Shown one piece after another: positions 47,630-55,856 of a stretch of 64,000 nucleotides of DNA. How positions within the stretch are numbered: position 1 is the first letter of the stretch; each line of letters starts with the position of its first letter. The stretch lies in NCBI GenBank assembly GCA_026710155.1, contig JAPORQ010000046.1, positions 1-64,000 on the forward strand, in the 5' to 3' direction. This DNA comes from Paracoccaceae bacterium (GTDB lineage Bacteria > Pseudomonadota > Alphaproteobacteria > Rhodobacterales > Rhodobacteraceae). A program made the translations under genes and the position numbers. The notes below the pieces were generated by a model. The model did no database searches and was not told where the DNA came from. It saw nothing but the letters and a program-made list of their open reading frames with translations.

Positions 47630-48592
47630 ATGGTCTTGGTGGTCAATGAGCTCTCGCTCCATGAACAATTCAATGATGTAAAAGAGTTTTCAAAAGCGCT
47701 TTTGCTTTTGATGAACCTGAGAAATACAGCGATTCATTTTAACAGAGATATTTTCCACAACGGTAAACTCTACGCTGGAAATCCCACTCCAAATTTGAAT
47801 TTGTATGAAGCAATTTCTAAACTCGATAGGAATCAACAAAGAGCTTTTTCATCTTGGTTAAGTAAAAAAGCACTTTGGGATAATGATTTCGGCCAACCAC
47901 ACCCTGATACAGAATGGTTTGAAAGTTGCGGGGATATAGTAACCGATACAGCATTAGGAGAGGTCGGTTATCGGAAAATCCAAGGTGAGAATTGGGCGTT
48001 GGTAAGTTTTTCACCTTCTGATTGGAATTATTCTCCCATTAGGGTTACTTGGAAAATAAGTGATGGTGAAATTGGCCGGAATGTTGAGGTACCAAACTTT
48101 TGGGAAAATGACACCATCAGAAAAAAGCTTGAGAAATTGGAGCCTCCTCTTTCATCATGGTCTGAATTGAGGAAATCCTCGATTAGGAAATTCACCAAAC
48201 TATCCTTCACCGAAAAGTGCTTTGAAGATTTGGAACAAATTCCCTTCAATTCCAGTACAGCAATTGGTTTGGAAAAACGTTTCCGTATCCTTAATGAGTT
48301 GATTATCGAAACAGATAAAACCGGTAGACGTTCCCAAAGAGGGCATGAGTTGTACAATAATTTTTTCACGGGAGATAGAGGGTATTTTTCAGATTCCTCT
48401 GATGATGAAAAAAGGGATTTTAAAAATGAATTGACTTTTTCTCACCCCGATATTTCTGGAGAATCAATTTTTTGCCCTTGGCATGGTAAAATCAGAACCA
48501 GTTACATACGAATACGCTTTCATTTTTCTTCGATAAAAGGTAGTGAGCCATGTTACATCGTCTATGTAGGTCAAAAATTAACCAAGAAATAA
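47630..48592 (+). CDS. Third protein of the defence-like operon, unknown family
   Basis: 320 residues, soluble, no membrane segment. I start at ATG 47630, one base after the ATPase stop; a TTG 18 bases upstream is in frame. The C-terminal part has FCPWHGKIRTSYIRIRFHFS and then CYIVYVGQKLTKK, a pattern I recall in proteins found next to DUF262/DUF3696 pairs. It has no nuclease motif that I can name; the WHGK and RxRFH residues could be catalytic. Function unknown; the most likely effector candidate of the trio. Confidence 0.7.
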   Translation: MVLVVNELSLHEQFNDVKEFSKALLLLMNLRNTAIHFNRDIFHNGKLYAGNPTPNLNLYEAISKLDRNQQRAFSSWLSKKALWDNDFGQPHPDTEWFESCGDIVTDTALGEVGYRKIQGENWALVSFSPSDWNYSPIRVTWKISDGEIGRNVEVPNFWENDTIRKKLEKLEPPLSSWSELRKSSIRKFTKLSFTEKCFEDLEQIPFNSSTAIGLEKRFRILNELIIETDKTGRRSQRGHELYNNFFTGDRGYFSDSSDDEKRDFKNELTFSHPDISGESIFCPWHGKIRTSYIRIRFHFSSIKGSEPCYIVYVGQKLTKK

Positions 48593-48724
48593 TGCTTTCA
48601 TTCCATTACATTTGGAACGAGGAGCCAATTTTTTTTCATAACGAGACACCATTTTGAATTTTCAAGAATACATAATACATCACAAGTTGTTCTTGATTTA
48701 AGTTGATAAACGAGGTTTGTACTA

Positions 48725-49612
48725 ATGGATTCTGAAAAGCTGAGCATATTTCGAAGTCGTAAGGGATTTATTTCCGCATTGGATCAGTCTGGCGGTTCCA
48801 CACCCAAGGCCTTGAAGGCTTATGGCATAGATGAAGACCAATTCTCCAGTGAAGCAGAAATGTACGATCTGATCCATGAAATGAGGCTTCGCATCATTAC
48901 CTCTGACTGTTTTAATAGTGATAGGATTCTTGGAACCATTCTGTTTGAGGATACGGTAAACAGGAAGATTGGTGATGAAAAAGTACCGGCGTATCTTTGG
49001 CACAAAAAGAAAATACTTGCCATTCAGAAAATCGATGTCGGATTGGAAGAAGTCAATAATGGCATTCAATTGATGAAGCCCATCCCAGATATCGAGGACC
49101 GATTGACAGAAGTTGTATCTAACGGTGTTTTTGGTACCAAGATGCGTTCGGTTATCTGGGAAGCAACACCCGAGGGAATTAATAAAATCGTTACACAGCA
49201 GTTTGAAATCGCCAAGATCATAATGGGATTTGGACTTATTCCAATTGTGGAGCCGGAGGTTTCAATTGGTATTTCTGATAAAGTCCAAAGTGAAGAAATC
49301 CTATTGGCAGAAGTGATGGAAAATCTGGATTCGCTTGACGATAACCAGAATGTGGCTCTCAAGTTGACGATACCTACCCAAGACAATTTCTACTCAGGCT
49401 TGGTCAAGCATCCGAGAGTCGTGAGAGTTACTGCCTTGTCGGGCGGATACACCCATGAGGAGGCTTGTGGTAAACTTTCCGGAAATCCAGGCATGATCGC
49501 AAGTTTTTCACGAGCACTGACCGAAAGGCTTAAGCTGGATCAGACAGCATCGGAATTTTCAGATGCACTGAATGGCTCAATGGAAAGTATTTTTCGGGCC
49601 TCAATTACCTGA
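48725..49612 (+). CDS. Class I fructose-bisphosphate aldolase
   Basis: 295 residues of the Schiff-base aldolase type. ISALDQSGGSTPKALKAYGI near residue 17 is the family opening, VPAYLWHKKKILAIQKIDVGLEE carries candidate lysines, and VALKLTIP the Schiff-base lysine region. Cleaves or forms fructose 1,6-bisphosphate in glycolysis and gluconeogenesis. Monocistronic. A stem AGGTACG/CGTACCT (49635-49658) downstream may act as a weak terminator. Confidence 0.9.
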   Translation: MDSEKLSIFRSRKGFISALDQSGGSTPKALKAYGIDEDQFSSEAEMYDLIHEMRLRIITSDCFNSDRILGTILFEDTVNRKIGDEKVPAYLWHKKKILAIQKIDVGLEEVNNGIQLMKPIPDIEDRLTEVVSNGVFGTKMRSVIWEATPEGINKIVTQQFEIAKIIMGFGLIPIVEPEVSIGISDKVQSEEILLAEVMENLDSLDDNQNVALKLTIPTQDNFYSGLVKHPRVVRVTALSGGYTHEEACGKLSGNPGMIASFSRALTERLKLDQTASEFSDALNGSMESIFRASIT

Positions 49613-49799
49613 TTGGTTTTTCAAGTGTTTTGGCAGGTACGGTCATTTATTCGTACCTTCTTGATACGTGTTAAGATATTACCCAAATGAATGTATAAAT
49701 CTGAAAAGAAACACTGTTTGTTTCGATATTCTCTTCACTTAATCTAGATCATTTGGCAATTCTTTGAAAGGGTAGGGGGAATAGGTTTCGTTTGAGGTG

Positions 49800-50000
49800 T
49801 CAGACCAATAGGCTGATAATTATTCCGCCGGTACCCAAAATCACGAATATAATGCCAAACGCAGCCACATAAAGATTGATGAACATGTTTCTATACCTCT
49901 TGGCCAGTTCGACATCCCTCATTGCATTGCCTTCCATATTCTTGGCCTCAAGGTGCTTCCAGCTCCTGTCATAGTCTTCTTTGATCGTTTTGATGCCCAC
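49800..50000 (-). CDS. Small membrane protein with coiled-coil N-terminus
   Basis: About 66 residues from a GTG start: charged helix IKEDYDRSWKHLEAK, then MFINLYVAAFGIIFVILGTG leading to a second hydrophobic run, one membrane hairpin or one long segment. The frame stays open upstream (ELEDHDHRLRILEV), so the real start may lie further up with a non-ATG codon. No family recognised. Composition and heptad-like spacing support a real gene, but only moderately. Confidence 0.5.
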   Translation of the reverse strand: MGIKTIKEDYDRSWKHLEAKNMEGNAMRDVELAKRYRNMFINLYVAAFGIIFVILGTGGIIISLLV

Positions 50001-50361
50001 CTCCAGAATCCTGAGTCTGTGATCATGATCTTCAAGCTCAGTGATAAATATGAAAATATATCCCTGGTGATAAAAAAGCCAGGGTTTATCATTTGGTAAG
50101 ATTATCGAACAAAATTAAATTCAATTAGGCCAAAATTGCAAGATGTTTTCTCATGACACCTGATTTTTTCTCAATTCATAAATGACTCCTTCATATATCA
50201 GTAGCAAAAAAATACCGGATGATCACCCCATGCTGCATAACTCCATATGCTGGACAAAATTCAACATGGTGCCAAACTCCTGTCCGGCTCGGTGGCTGGT
50301 CATCTGGTCAGTTCCGTGCCCCAAATAATCGCCTACGGGGATTCTATCACCCTGATTGTCG

Positions 50362-50692
50362 CTAATCTATCATCTTGATTGATGCTGGATAGCCCATCCG
50401 TTCGGCATCCAGGCGATCGGTTTTGACCTTCTTTGAACGCAGTTCAACCTGCAGGTTGGCCGGGTCAAGAACCACTACCTCAATAACGGGAGCTTGGCGC
50501 TTCAGGTTTCGCCCCCCATAACACATCATGACAGGTACTTCGGATCCAACGCGGGCTTGACTTCCAGACCAGCTTTTTTTGTCCCAAGGTGATGCAATTT
50601 CGAACATTTTTTTGGTATCCGTCAAGCGCCTTTAGCTCACCCCCACAGCCGGTGTACAGACGAAACATTAACCTCCTTGAATCAATCACCAA
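50362..50692 (-). pseudogene. IS110-family transposase remnant
   Basis: The frame VMMCYGGRNL, then VVVLDPANLQV and RSKKVKTDRLDAERMGYP, matches the N-terminal DEDD domain of IS110/IS1111 transposases, including KTDRLDA. The part before it continues in another frame, and everything after about residue 87 is lost. IS110 elements have no long terminal repeats, so borders cannot be drawn. It is dead and unlikely to move the inverted-repeat elements nearby. Between 50001 and 50361 only a hairpin CCCTGG/CCAGGG (about 50062-50084) is seen. Confidence 0.7.
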
Positions 50693-50957
50693 GGCTTCAG
50701 ACTTTGAAGTGAATCGGCACTAGCTGTCCGACTAGTAACCTACCGTAATCACCCCATCCCGGGGGCACGTAACACGTAGGAAATCACACACCAGTCAGGT
50801 CCGATACTCCATGATATCCAGATGGCACCACTTCCACTCCCGGTGGTCGTAGTCGGAACATCGGCACTCATATTTTGGTCCACATCGTTTGGTTATTGCT
50901 CCCTTCTCCTGTCATTCAAATGGAAATGGGGTCATTTATCCCACGTGGATTGTTTTT

Positions 50958-51138
50958 GGGAATTATATACTTGATTGAATTTCCCATTTACCGAAAATAC
51001 AACAGGTGTTCAGACACCGCGGGGAATACAATTGCACTCCAGGGGAATGTGCGTGGGAGGTTTTTTTCACAAAATGGCCGGAAAACCAGCGATGCCTCCA
51101 CAAAAAAATGGGGAAATTCAATCAAGTATATAATTCCC
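50958..51138. mobile_element. 181 bp MITE, copy 2
   Basis: Same element as 124-304: identical length and identical 28 bp terminal repeats (50958-50985, 51111-51138), interior differing at only about ten positions. Flanked by a different perfect 8 bp duplication, TTGTTTTT (50950-50957 and 51139-51146). Two nearly identical copies with separate target duplications show independent insertions. It lies between the IS110 remnant and a short-chain dehydrogenase remnant. Confidence 0.95.
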
Positions 51139-51248
51139 TTGTTTTTCCACAACACTATTGGAGCAACATTCTATTTCAGTACCATCTCTCTTATCTCCTT
51201 CAGCCAATAAATTGTGGCCCAGTTTTGAGTAGCTAAGTCAAAGCTCTG

Positions 51249-51378
51249 TCAAATTTTGTCTGCTATTACAACTTTCATTCCACATTTTGATAAAGCTTTT
51301 GCCGTGGCTAATCCAATTCCAGATGATGCGCCAATAATTACAGTAACAGCACTTTCTTTGATTGCAGTATGTGGCATG
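51249..51378 (-). pseudogene. Short-chain dehydrogenase N-terminal remnant
   Basis: From the ATG at 51378 the frame reads MPHTAIKESAVTVIIGASSG then IGLATAKALSKCG, VVIAD and a stop after about 42 codons. GASSGIG is the Rossmann cofactor motif of SDR enzymes; the remaining 200 residues with the YxxxK site are missing. It is in line with the sugar ABC operon but beyond its terminator, so it may have been a sugar dehydrogenase gene lost by deletion near the MITE. Confidence 0.7.
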
Positions 51379-51396
51379 GGTAACCTGCATTAATGA

Positions 51397-51427
51397 AAAA
51401 AGCAGCGCAAGCTTTCACGCGCTGCTC
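51397..51427 (-). terminator. Rho-independent terminator of the sugar ABC operon
   Basis: Minus strand AGCAGCGC, 10-base loop, GCGCTGCT, then six T. Perfect 8-pair stem 24 bases after the binding-protein stop codon. Confidence 0.85.
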
Positions 51428-51450
51428 TATAGTGTAATTTTTTAAGTCAA

Positions 51451-52432
51451 TTACTGCACGCAGGTATCAATGTTTTCATTGTCACAAACGTCCAGACCGG
51501 TGTAAATCGGGCTCTGCACCGATTTGCCTTCAACAATGTCTTTTAAGATGTACATTGCCTTGTAACCCATTTCATACGGGCGCTGACCCACCAAGCCGTT
51601 ACCAAGACCTTCTTTTGTCTGCTCTAGTTGCATTGGCAGCGTGTCCGCAACGACAATAGTTAGTTCACCAGCGTCCATTTTAGCCTTGTATGGCTCAACA
51701 GCAGACCGGTAGGCATTGTCAAACCACTGGGTAAATGCTCCTGTAGAAAGGAAGGCTGTTAGGTTGCTGTTTGCTGCCAGAATATCTGACATGCCCTGAA
51801 CAGCAACGTTCCCATCGTCGTTTGTGATCAATGGACAACCGGATATTTCGTTCCAACCGCCTTCGCCTGAAAGTGCCATGCCTGGAGGCGTTCCGGTATC
51901 AGTACCAGAAAGTGTATCGCGAGCTCCTTTCAAGCGTTCGTTGTGGTTTGCTGCCGCTGCCCCCCCCCGTCTGGAGACAAATGGTACCACCATTTGGATG
52001 CCGCGCCTGAACCAGCTTGGCAAGATTGACACCAATGTCATAGTTATTGGTGCCTACATAAGTTACGCGCAGTTCTGCATCTTCTGGCAGAAGATCTGAG
52101 TCCCATGTGATTACAGGAATACCTAGTTGAACGGCATCATCCAGAATCTTGCCCATAGCAGGTGCATTAGATGGCGCCACCGCGATCCCGTCGACACCTT
52201 TTGTTATGAGGTCTTGCACGATTTGGATTTGTTCCAGCTCGGTATGTTCACCTGGACCTATGTATTCGCAGGTGACATCTGCAAGTTCGTCTTGAGCTTG
52301 AAAACAACCATCACGAGCCAAGTCGAAGAATGGGTTGTTCATCGCTTTAGGAACCAGTGCAAAGGTGTAGTCAGCCATAGCAGCAGATGCAAGCATCATG
52401 GCAACGGCCGTTGCGGTTAAAATTTTCTTCAT
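51451..52432 (-). pseudogene. Sugar ABC transporter binding protein, frameshifted at nine G
   Basis: RbsB-like periplasmic protein. AAGGAGG precedes the ATG at 52432; signal peptide MKKILTATAVAMMLASAAMA, then YTFALVPKAMNNPFFDLARDG and GVDGIAVAPSNA. The frame breaks at a tract of nine G (51960-51968 on the plus strand as C). With eight G the text would run from TICLQTGG straight into AAAANHNERLKGARDTLSGT and continue to IDTCVQ. So the gene is one base from being intact: a slipped, phase-variable or misread homopolymer. Third gene of the operon on the minus strand. Confidence 0.8.
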
Positions 52433-52472
52433 AATATCCTCCTTGAGTTGATTGAAGATTTGGTTTTGGGGA

Positions 52473-53495
52473 TTATCCCCCCTTTCGACTTCGGACCTGT
52501 TCCAGCAATACTGCAAGGATAAGAAACAGTCCGACGAAGAATTGCTGCCAGAGCGCGGGAATTCCGGCTAGTATCAGCGAGTTTCTGATGAGTTCGATAA
52601 GAGCAGCACCGATTGGCGCCCCAAGAGCGTAAACGATACCACCCATTAAATTTGAACCACCAATCACTGTTGCTGCAATAACGGTAAGTTCCCATGCAAA
52701 GCCCATTGCATTTGTCACTGAGCCAGTGTATCCGACGAATAAGAAGGCTGAGAGCCCAGCACAGAGCGAGCAAACGACATAGACAGATACGAGCATGCCC
52801 TCGACTGGAATACCAGCCAGTTTTGCGGCTTGGGCGTTACCACCGATTGCGATAACCCATCGCCCCCAAGTTGAATATCGCCAGACCCACCAAAATATTG
52901 CTGTTAAGATCACCAGTATCCAAACCACGTTAGGTATGCTTAGAATACTGCCACCGCCAATCCATTCGTAAAGATCTTGGTCAGGACCGAAGTTCCAGAT
53001 CATTTGGTTGTTAGATACAACGCGGGCTAGCGAAACTACTATGGAAAGCATGCCTAGGGTAACAACAAAGGGGGGCATTTTAAGATATGCTACGAGGGCA
53101 CCGTTAACGAGACCGACTGCTGCGGCAACCAACATACATCCTAAGAATCCAACTTCTATACCATAGCCGGCTCGCATTATGAGACCGGTTGCAATTCCAG
53201 AAAGACCAACAAGCGAGCCGACGCTAAGGTCAATACCGGCAGTGCATATTACTGCAGACATTCCAAGGGCCATTATACCAAAAAATGCCATGTTCCGAGT
53301 AATGTTGAATATGTTTCGTTCTGTCATGAAAGCGTCGGATACAAAAGTCATAACTATGGCAAGTGCCACAAGTGCCAGAAAAACCCAAAATGGCTGAGTG
53401 CGAATAATAGCTGCGAAACCAGAAACTTCCTGACGCAGAATGATACTTTCATCAATCGCAGCATGGTCTTTTTGCTTTTCTAACGTACTGTTCAT
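52473..53495 (-). CDS. Sugar ABC transporter permease, RbsC-like
   Basis: 340 residues, about nine hydrophobic segments. ICTAGIDLSVGSLVGLSG near residue 90 and VIGGSNLMGGIVYALGAPIG are typical of ribose/xylose-type permeases. Starts within the last codons of the ATPase gene (ATGA overlap). Channel of the importer for an unidentified sugar or polyol. Confidence 0.92.
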   Translation of the reverse strand: MNSTLEKQKDHAAIDESIILRQEVSGFAAIIRTQPFWVFLALVALAIVMTFVSDAFMTERNIFNITRNMAFFGIMALGMSAVICTAGIDLSVGSLVGLSGIATGLIMRAGYGIEVGFLGCMLVAAAVGLVNGALVAYLKMPPFVVTLGMLSIVVSLARVVSNNQMIWNFGPDQDLYEWIGGGSILSIPNVVWILVILTAIFWWVWRYSTWGRWVIAIGGNAQAAKLAGIPVEGMLVSVYVVCSLCAGLSAFLFVGYTGSVTNAMGFAWELTVIAATVIGGSNLMGGIVYALGAPIGAALIELIRNSLILAGIPALWQQFFVGLFLILAVLLEQVRSRKGG

Positions 53496-54232
53496 GCTGC
53501 TTCAATTGCCCCAATAATGAGCCCGGTGACTTCTTCCGGACTAGTTTCTTTAATATGTTTATCCGCTACTTTGATGCCGCGGCGTAAAACGGCCACTCGG
53601 TCGCAGACTTCAAAAACGTCTGGCATCCTGTGGGAGACTAGGATAACCGCGTGGCCAGTCTCTTTAAGTCGGTGAATAAGTGCCAAAACTTCCTTAACTT
53701 GCCGTACTGAAATCGCTGCAGTTGGCTCGTCCATTAGTACCAATTTTGGATCACTGAGGCGGGTTCGGGCAATCGCTACAGCTTGTCGTTGTCCACCTGA
53801 CATCTGACGAACTAAGTCTCGCGGTCGGGTTTCGGATTTTAACTCAGCGAATAGTTCACCGGCCTTCTGATACATAGAAGGATAGTCAAGCATTGAGAAT
53901 GGTCCGATTTTTTTTCTCCTCTCGCGTCCAAGGAACACGTTTGCTGCTGCGGTCAGATTGTCACAAAGTGCCAGGTCTTGATATACTATCTCTATGCCTG
54001 TCTCCCGGGCATCAATTGGTTGAGCAAATTCAACCTTACGGCCTTCAATCTCGATTGAACCACTCGTCGGTGGATAGTTACCTGCGATGATCTTCATCAG
54101 AGTTGACTTCCCTGCACCGTTGTCTCCCATCAAACCAACGGCTTCACCTAATGATATTTCTAGATCTACACCTTGCAGAGCGTGTATGGCTCCAAAGCTT
54201 TTAGTAATGTTTTTGAGCTGTAATAGGCCCAT
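53492..54232 (-). CDS. Sugar ABC transporter ATPase, single-domain (FrcA-like)
   Basis: About 246 residues, a single nucleotide-binding domain rather than the double RbsA form, as in FrcA. Walker A GDNGAGKSTLMKIIAG, signature MSGGQRQAVAIAR, Walker B LVLMDEPTAA, switch His in ILVSHRMPDV. I start at 54232 (MGLLQLKN); an earlier in-frame ATG adds six residues. First gene of the operon ATPase-permease-binding protein. Confidence 0.92.
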   Translation of the reverse strand: MGLLQLKNITKSFGAIHALQGVDLEISLGEAVGLMGDNGAGKSTLMKIIAGNYPPTSGSIEIEGRKVEFAQPIDARETGIEIVYQDLALCDNLTAAANVFLGRERRKKIGPFSMLDYPSMYQKAGELFAELKSETRPRDLVRQMSGGQRQAVAIARTRLSDPKLVLMDEPTAAISVRQVKEVLALIHRLKETGHAVILVSHRMPDVFEVCDRVAVLRRGIKVADKHIKETSPEEVTGLIIGAIEAA

Positions 54233-54283
54233 TATGAGACAATCTTTCAATTGTTAAAAACCAAAGGGAACGCATATAAATTT

Positions 54284-54312
54284 GGGAACTATATACATTA
54301 GTGATATTTCCC
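54284..54312. repeat. Degenerate solo element end
   Basis: GGGAACTATATAC followed after some mismatches by ATATTTCCC, 29 bases that resemble the 28 bp MITE end (GGGAATTATATAC ... AATTTCCC). No partner with a matching 8 bp duplication was found, so it is a decayed or solo end. It lies between the sugar ABC operon and the hsdS element. Confidence 0.5.
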
Positions 54313-54510
54313 ATCACTTCTCATCTTTAATATCGTAATCCCTGACGACCAAATCAGCTAGTTCTTCAGGGCTAATCGGTATGTGTACTTCCTCCCTTAA
54401 TTCTTCTATATTTGGATGGCAAGATTTGTCTGGGTGTTTTATGTTTTGTTTTAGACATTTTTAATCTCTTGTATTTGTATCATGTTTTTAAAATATTTTA
54501 GTAAAAATTC

Positions 54511-55677
54511 GGGGATTATATACTTGACTACGCAGGGTTGCAATTTTCCTCCCGATCAGTATAATCCCACCGGATGAAACTTGGAGATGTCGCAGATATC
54601 CGTATTGGAACCCAGTTGAATAAAACCTCCATGGTCATGACAGGGGAGTATCCTGTCATGAACGGGGGTGTCAAGCCATCCGGCCGTCACAATCAATTCA
54701 ACGCCGAACCTGATTCCATTGCCATGAGCCAGGGCGGTGCATCGGCGGGCCATGTGGATATCATGCCGATTCGGTTTTGGGCAGGAGCCCATTGTTGTGT
54801 TGTAACGTCGAAAACGCCCGATGTTCTGACAAAACACCTGTTTCATGTATTGAAGAAGAGGCAGGGAATTCTCATGTCATCCCAAACGGGAGGGGGACAT
54901 GCCATTCCGGGGCTTCGGAAGGCGGTTCTTGAAAACCTTGAAATCAGCCCCCCTCCCATCAAGGAACAGGTGGAGATAGCCCGTATTCTGGACACGTTTG
55001 CGGAATTGGCAACCGAACTCGAAAAGGAAGCCACTCTTCGGAGAAAGCAATACAACCATTATCGTGATCAACTCTTGAATTTTGATGACATTTCCCCATG
55101 GGGGGGGGTAATTAAGCCCTTGGAGGAACTTGCAGAAATCAAGCGCGGGACATCAATTACAAGGAAGGATGTTGAAGAGGGGGGAATACCTGTAATTGCA
55201 GGAGGAAGGAAACCAGCATATTTTCATAACGCAAGTAATCGAAAGGGACAGACAATTTTTGTCGCTGGCTCTGGAGCATACGCAGGTTATGTAACATGGT
55301 GGGAGCAGCCCATTTTTGTATCTGATGCCTTTACTGTAAAACCCAATGCTGGGATATTACCAAAGTATTGTTTTTATTGCCTTCAAGCAAAGCAACAAAT
55401 GATTCATAAAATGAAAAAGGGAGTTGGGGTTCCACATGTGTACCCAAGAGATGTGGCTCAATTGCCCATACATATTCCACACCCAAATGATACTGAGAAG
55501 TCATTGTCTGAACAGACAAGAATCGTCTCAATACTTGACAAATTCCATACCCTTACCAATTCTCTCGAAGTAGGTTTGCCTCGTGAGATAGAACTGCGTC
55601 AAAAACAGTATGAATATTACCGCGACAAACTGGTGGATTGATCGCTTCAGGCGTGCTTAATCAAGTATGTAATCCCG
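54511..55677. mobile_element. 1.17 kb transposable element carrying an orphan hsdS
   Basis: Left end GGGGATTATATACTTGA and right end, read inward, CGGGATTACATACTTGA, match at 15 of 17 positions. A perfect 8 bp duplication AAAAATTC flanks the unit (54503-54510 and 55678-55685). The only content is one complete hsdS gene: 63 bases of leader before it and 36 after it. No transposase. The ends belong to the same family as those at 124, 12706 and 50958. This is in effect a MITE with a restriction specificity gene as cargo. Confidence 0.9.
54574..55641 (+). CDS. hsdS: Type I restriction-modification specificity subunit HsdS (orphan)
   Basis: 355 residues with two target-recognition domains (about 1-125 and 180-325), each followed by a conserved coiled spacer: IKEQVEIARILDTFAELATE with LRRKQYNHYRDQLL, and LSEQTRIVSILDKFHTLTNS with LRQKQYEYYRDKL. 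HsdS selects the DNA sequence for type I enzymes; two domains read two half-sites. Neither hsdM nor hsdR is present here. A nine-G tract (55100-55108) encodes W176-Gly-Gly between the two halves and is in frame; gain or loss of one G would cut the protein to its first half, as known for phase-variable hsdS such as NgoAV. Must pair with HsdM encoded elsewhere. Confidence 0.92.
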   Translation: MKLGDVADIRIGTQLNKTSMVMTGEYPVMNGGVKPSGRHNQFNAEPDSIAMSQGGASAGHVDIMPIRFWAGAHCCVVTSKTPDVLTKHLFHVLKKRQGILMSSQTGGGHAIPGLRKAVLENLEISPPPIKEQVEIARILDTFAELATELEKEATLRRKQYNHYRDQLLNFDDISPWGGVIKPLEELAEIKRGTSITRKDVEEGGIPVIAGGRKPAYFHNASNRKGQTIFVAGSGAYAGYVTWWEQPIFVSDAFTVKPNAGILPKYCFYCLQAKQQMIHKMKKGVGVPHVYPRDVAQLPIHIPHPNDTEKSLSEQTRIVSILDKFHTLTNSLEVGLPREIELRQKQYEYYRDKLVD

Positions 55678-55856
55678 AAAAATTCCAACTAAAAAATGTT
55701 ACCGGTATCTCATCATATATAATTCCCTAATGTTATGTTTAATTTGAACAATGGGAATGGAAAATAGGATTTACATTAGGTAAAAAGTAGTAAAGTAAGA
55801 AAATGATAAATACAGTAATACCCTTTATTCCTTAAAGGGTCAGACCTTTTGGATTA

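Noticed and set aside
44301..48592. tRNA-Arg as attachment site of an integrative island
   Set aside because: The defence genes lie on the 5' side of the tRNA, while integrases use the 3' end; no integrase and no repeated tRNA 3' end were seen.
50362..50692. IS110 remnant as the enzyme that moves the inverted-repeat elements
   Set aside because: IS110 transposases do not act on long terminal inverted repeats or make 8 bp duplications, and this copy is truncated.
54316..54460. Minus-strand frame ending EELADLVVRDYDIKDEK
   Set aside because: Looks protein-like, but it has no start codon after an upstream stop and no partner; left out as unsupported.
55711..55727. Possible right element end CATATATAATTCCC pairing with the solo end at 54284
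   Set aside because: The inner bases diverge from the family and the flanking 8-mers (ATAAATTT and TAATGTTA) do not match, so no outer element can be claimed.
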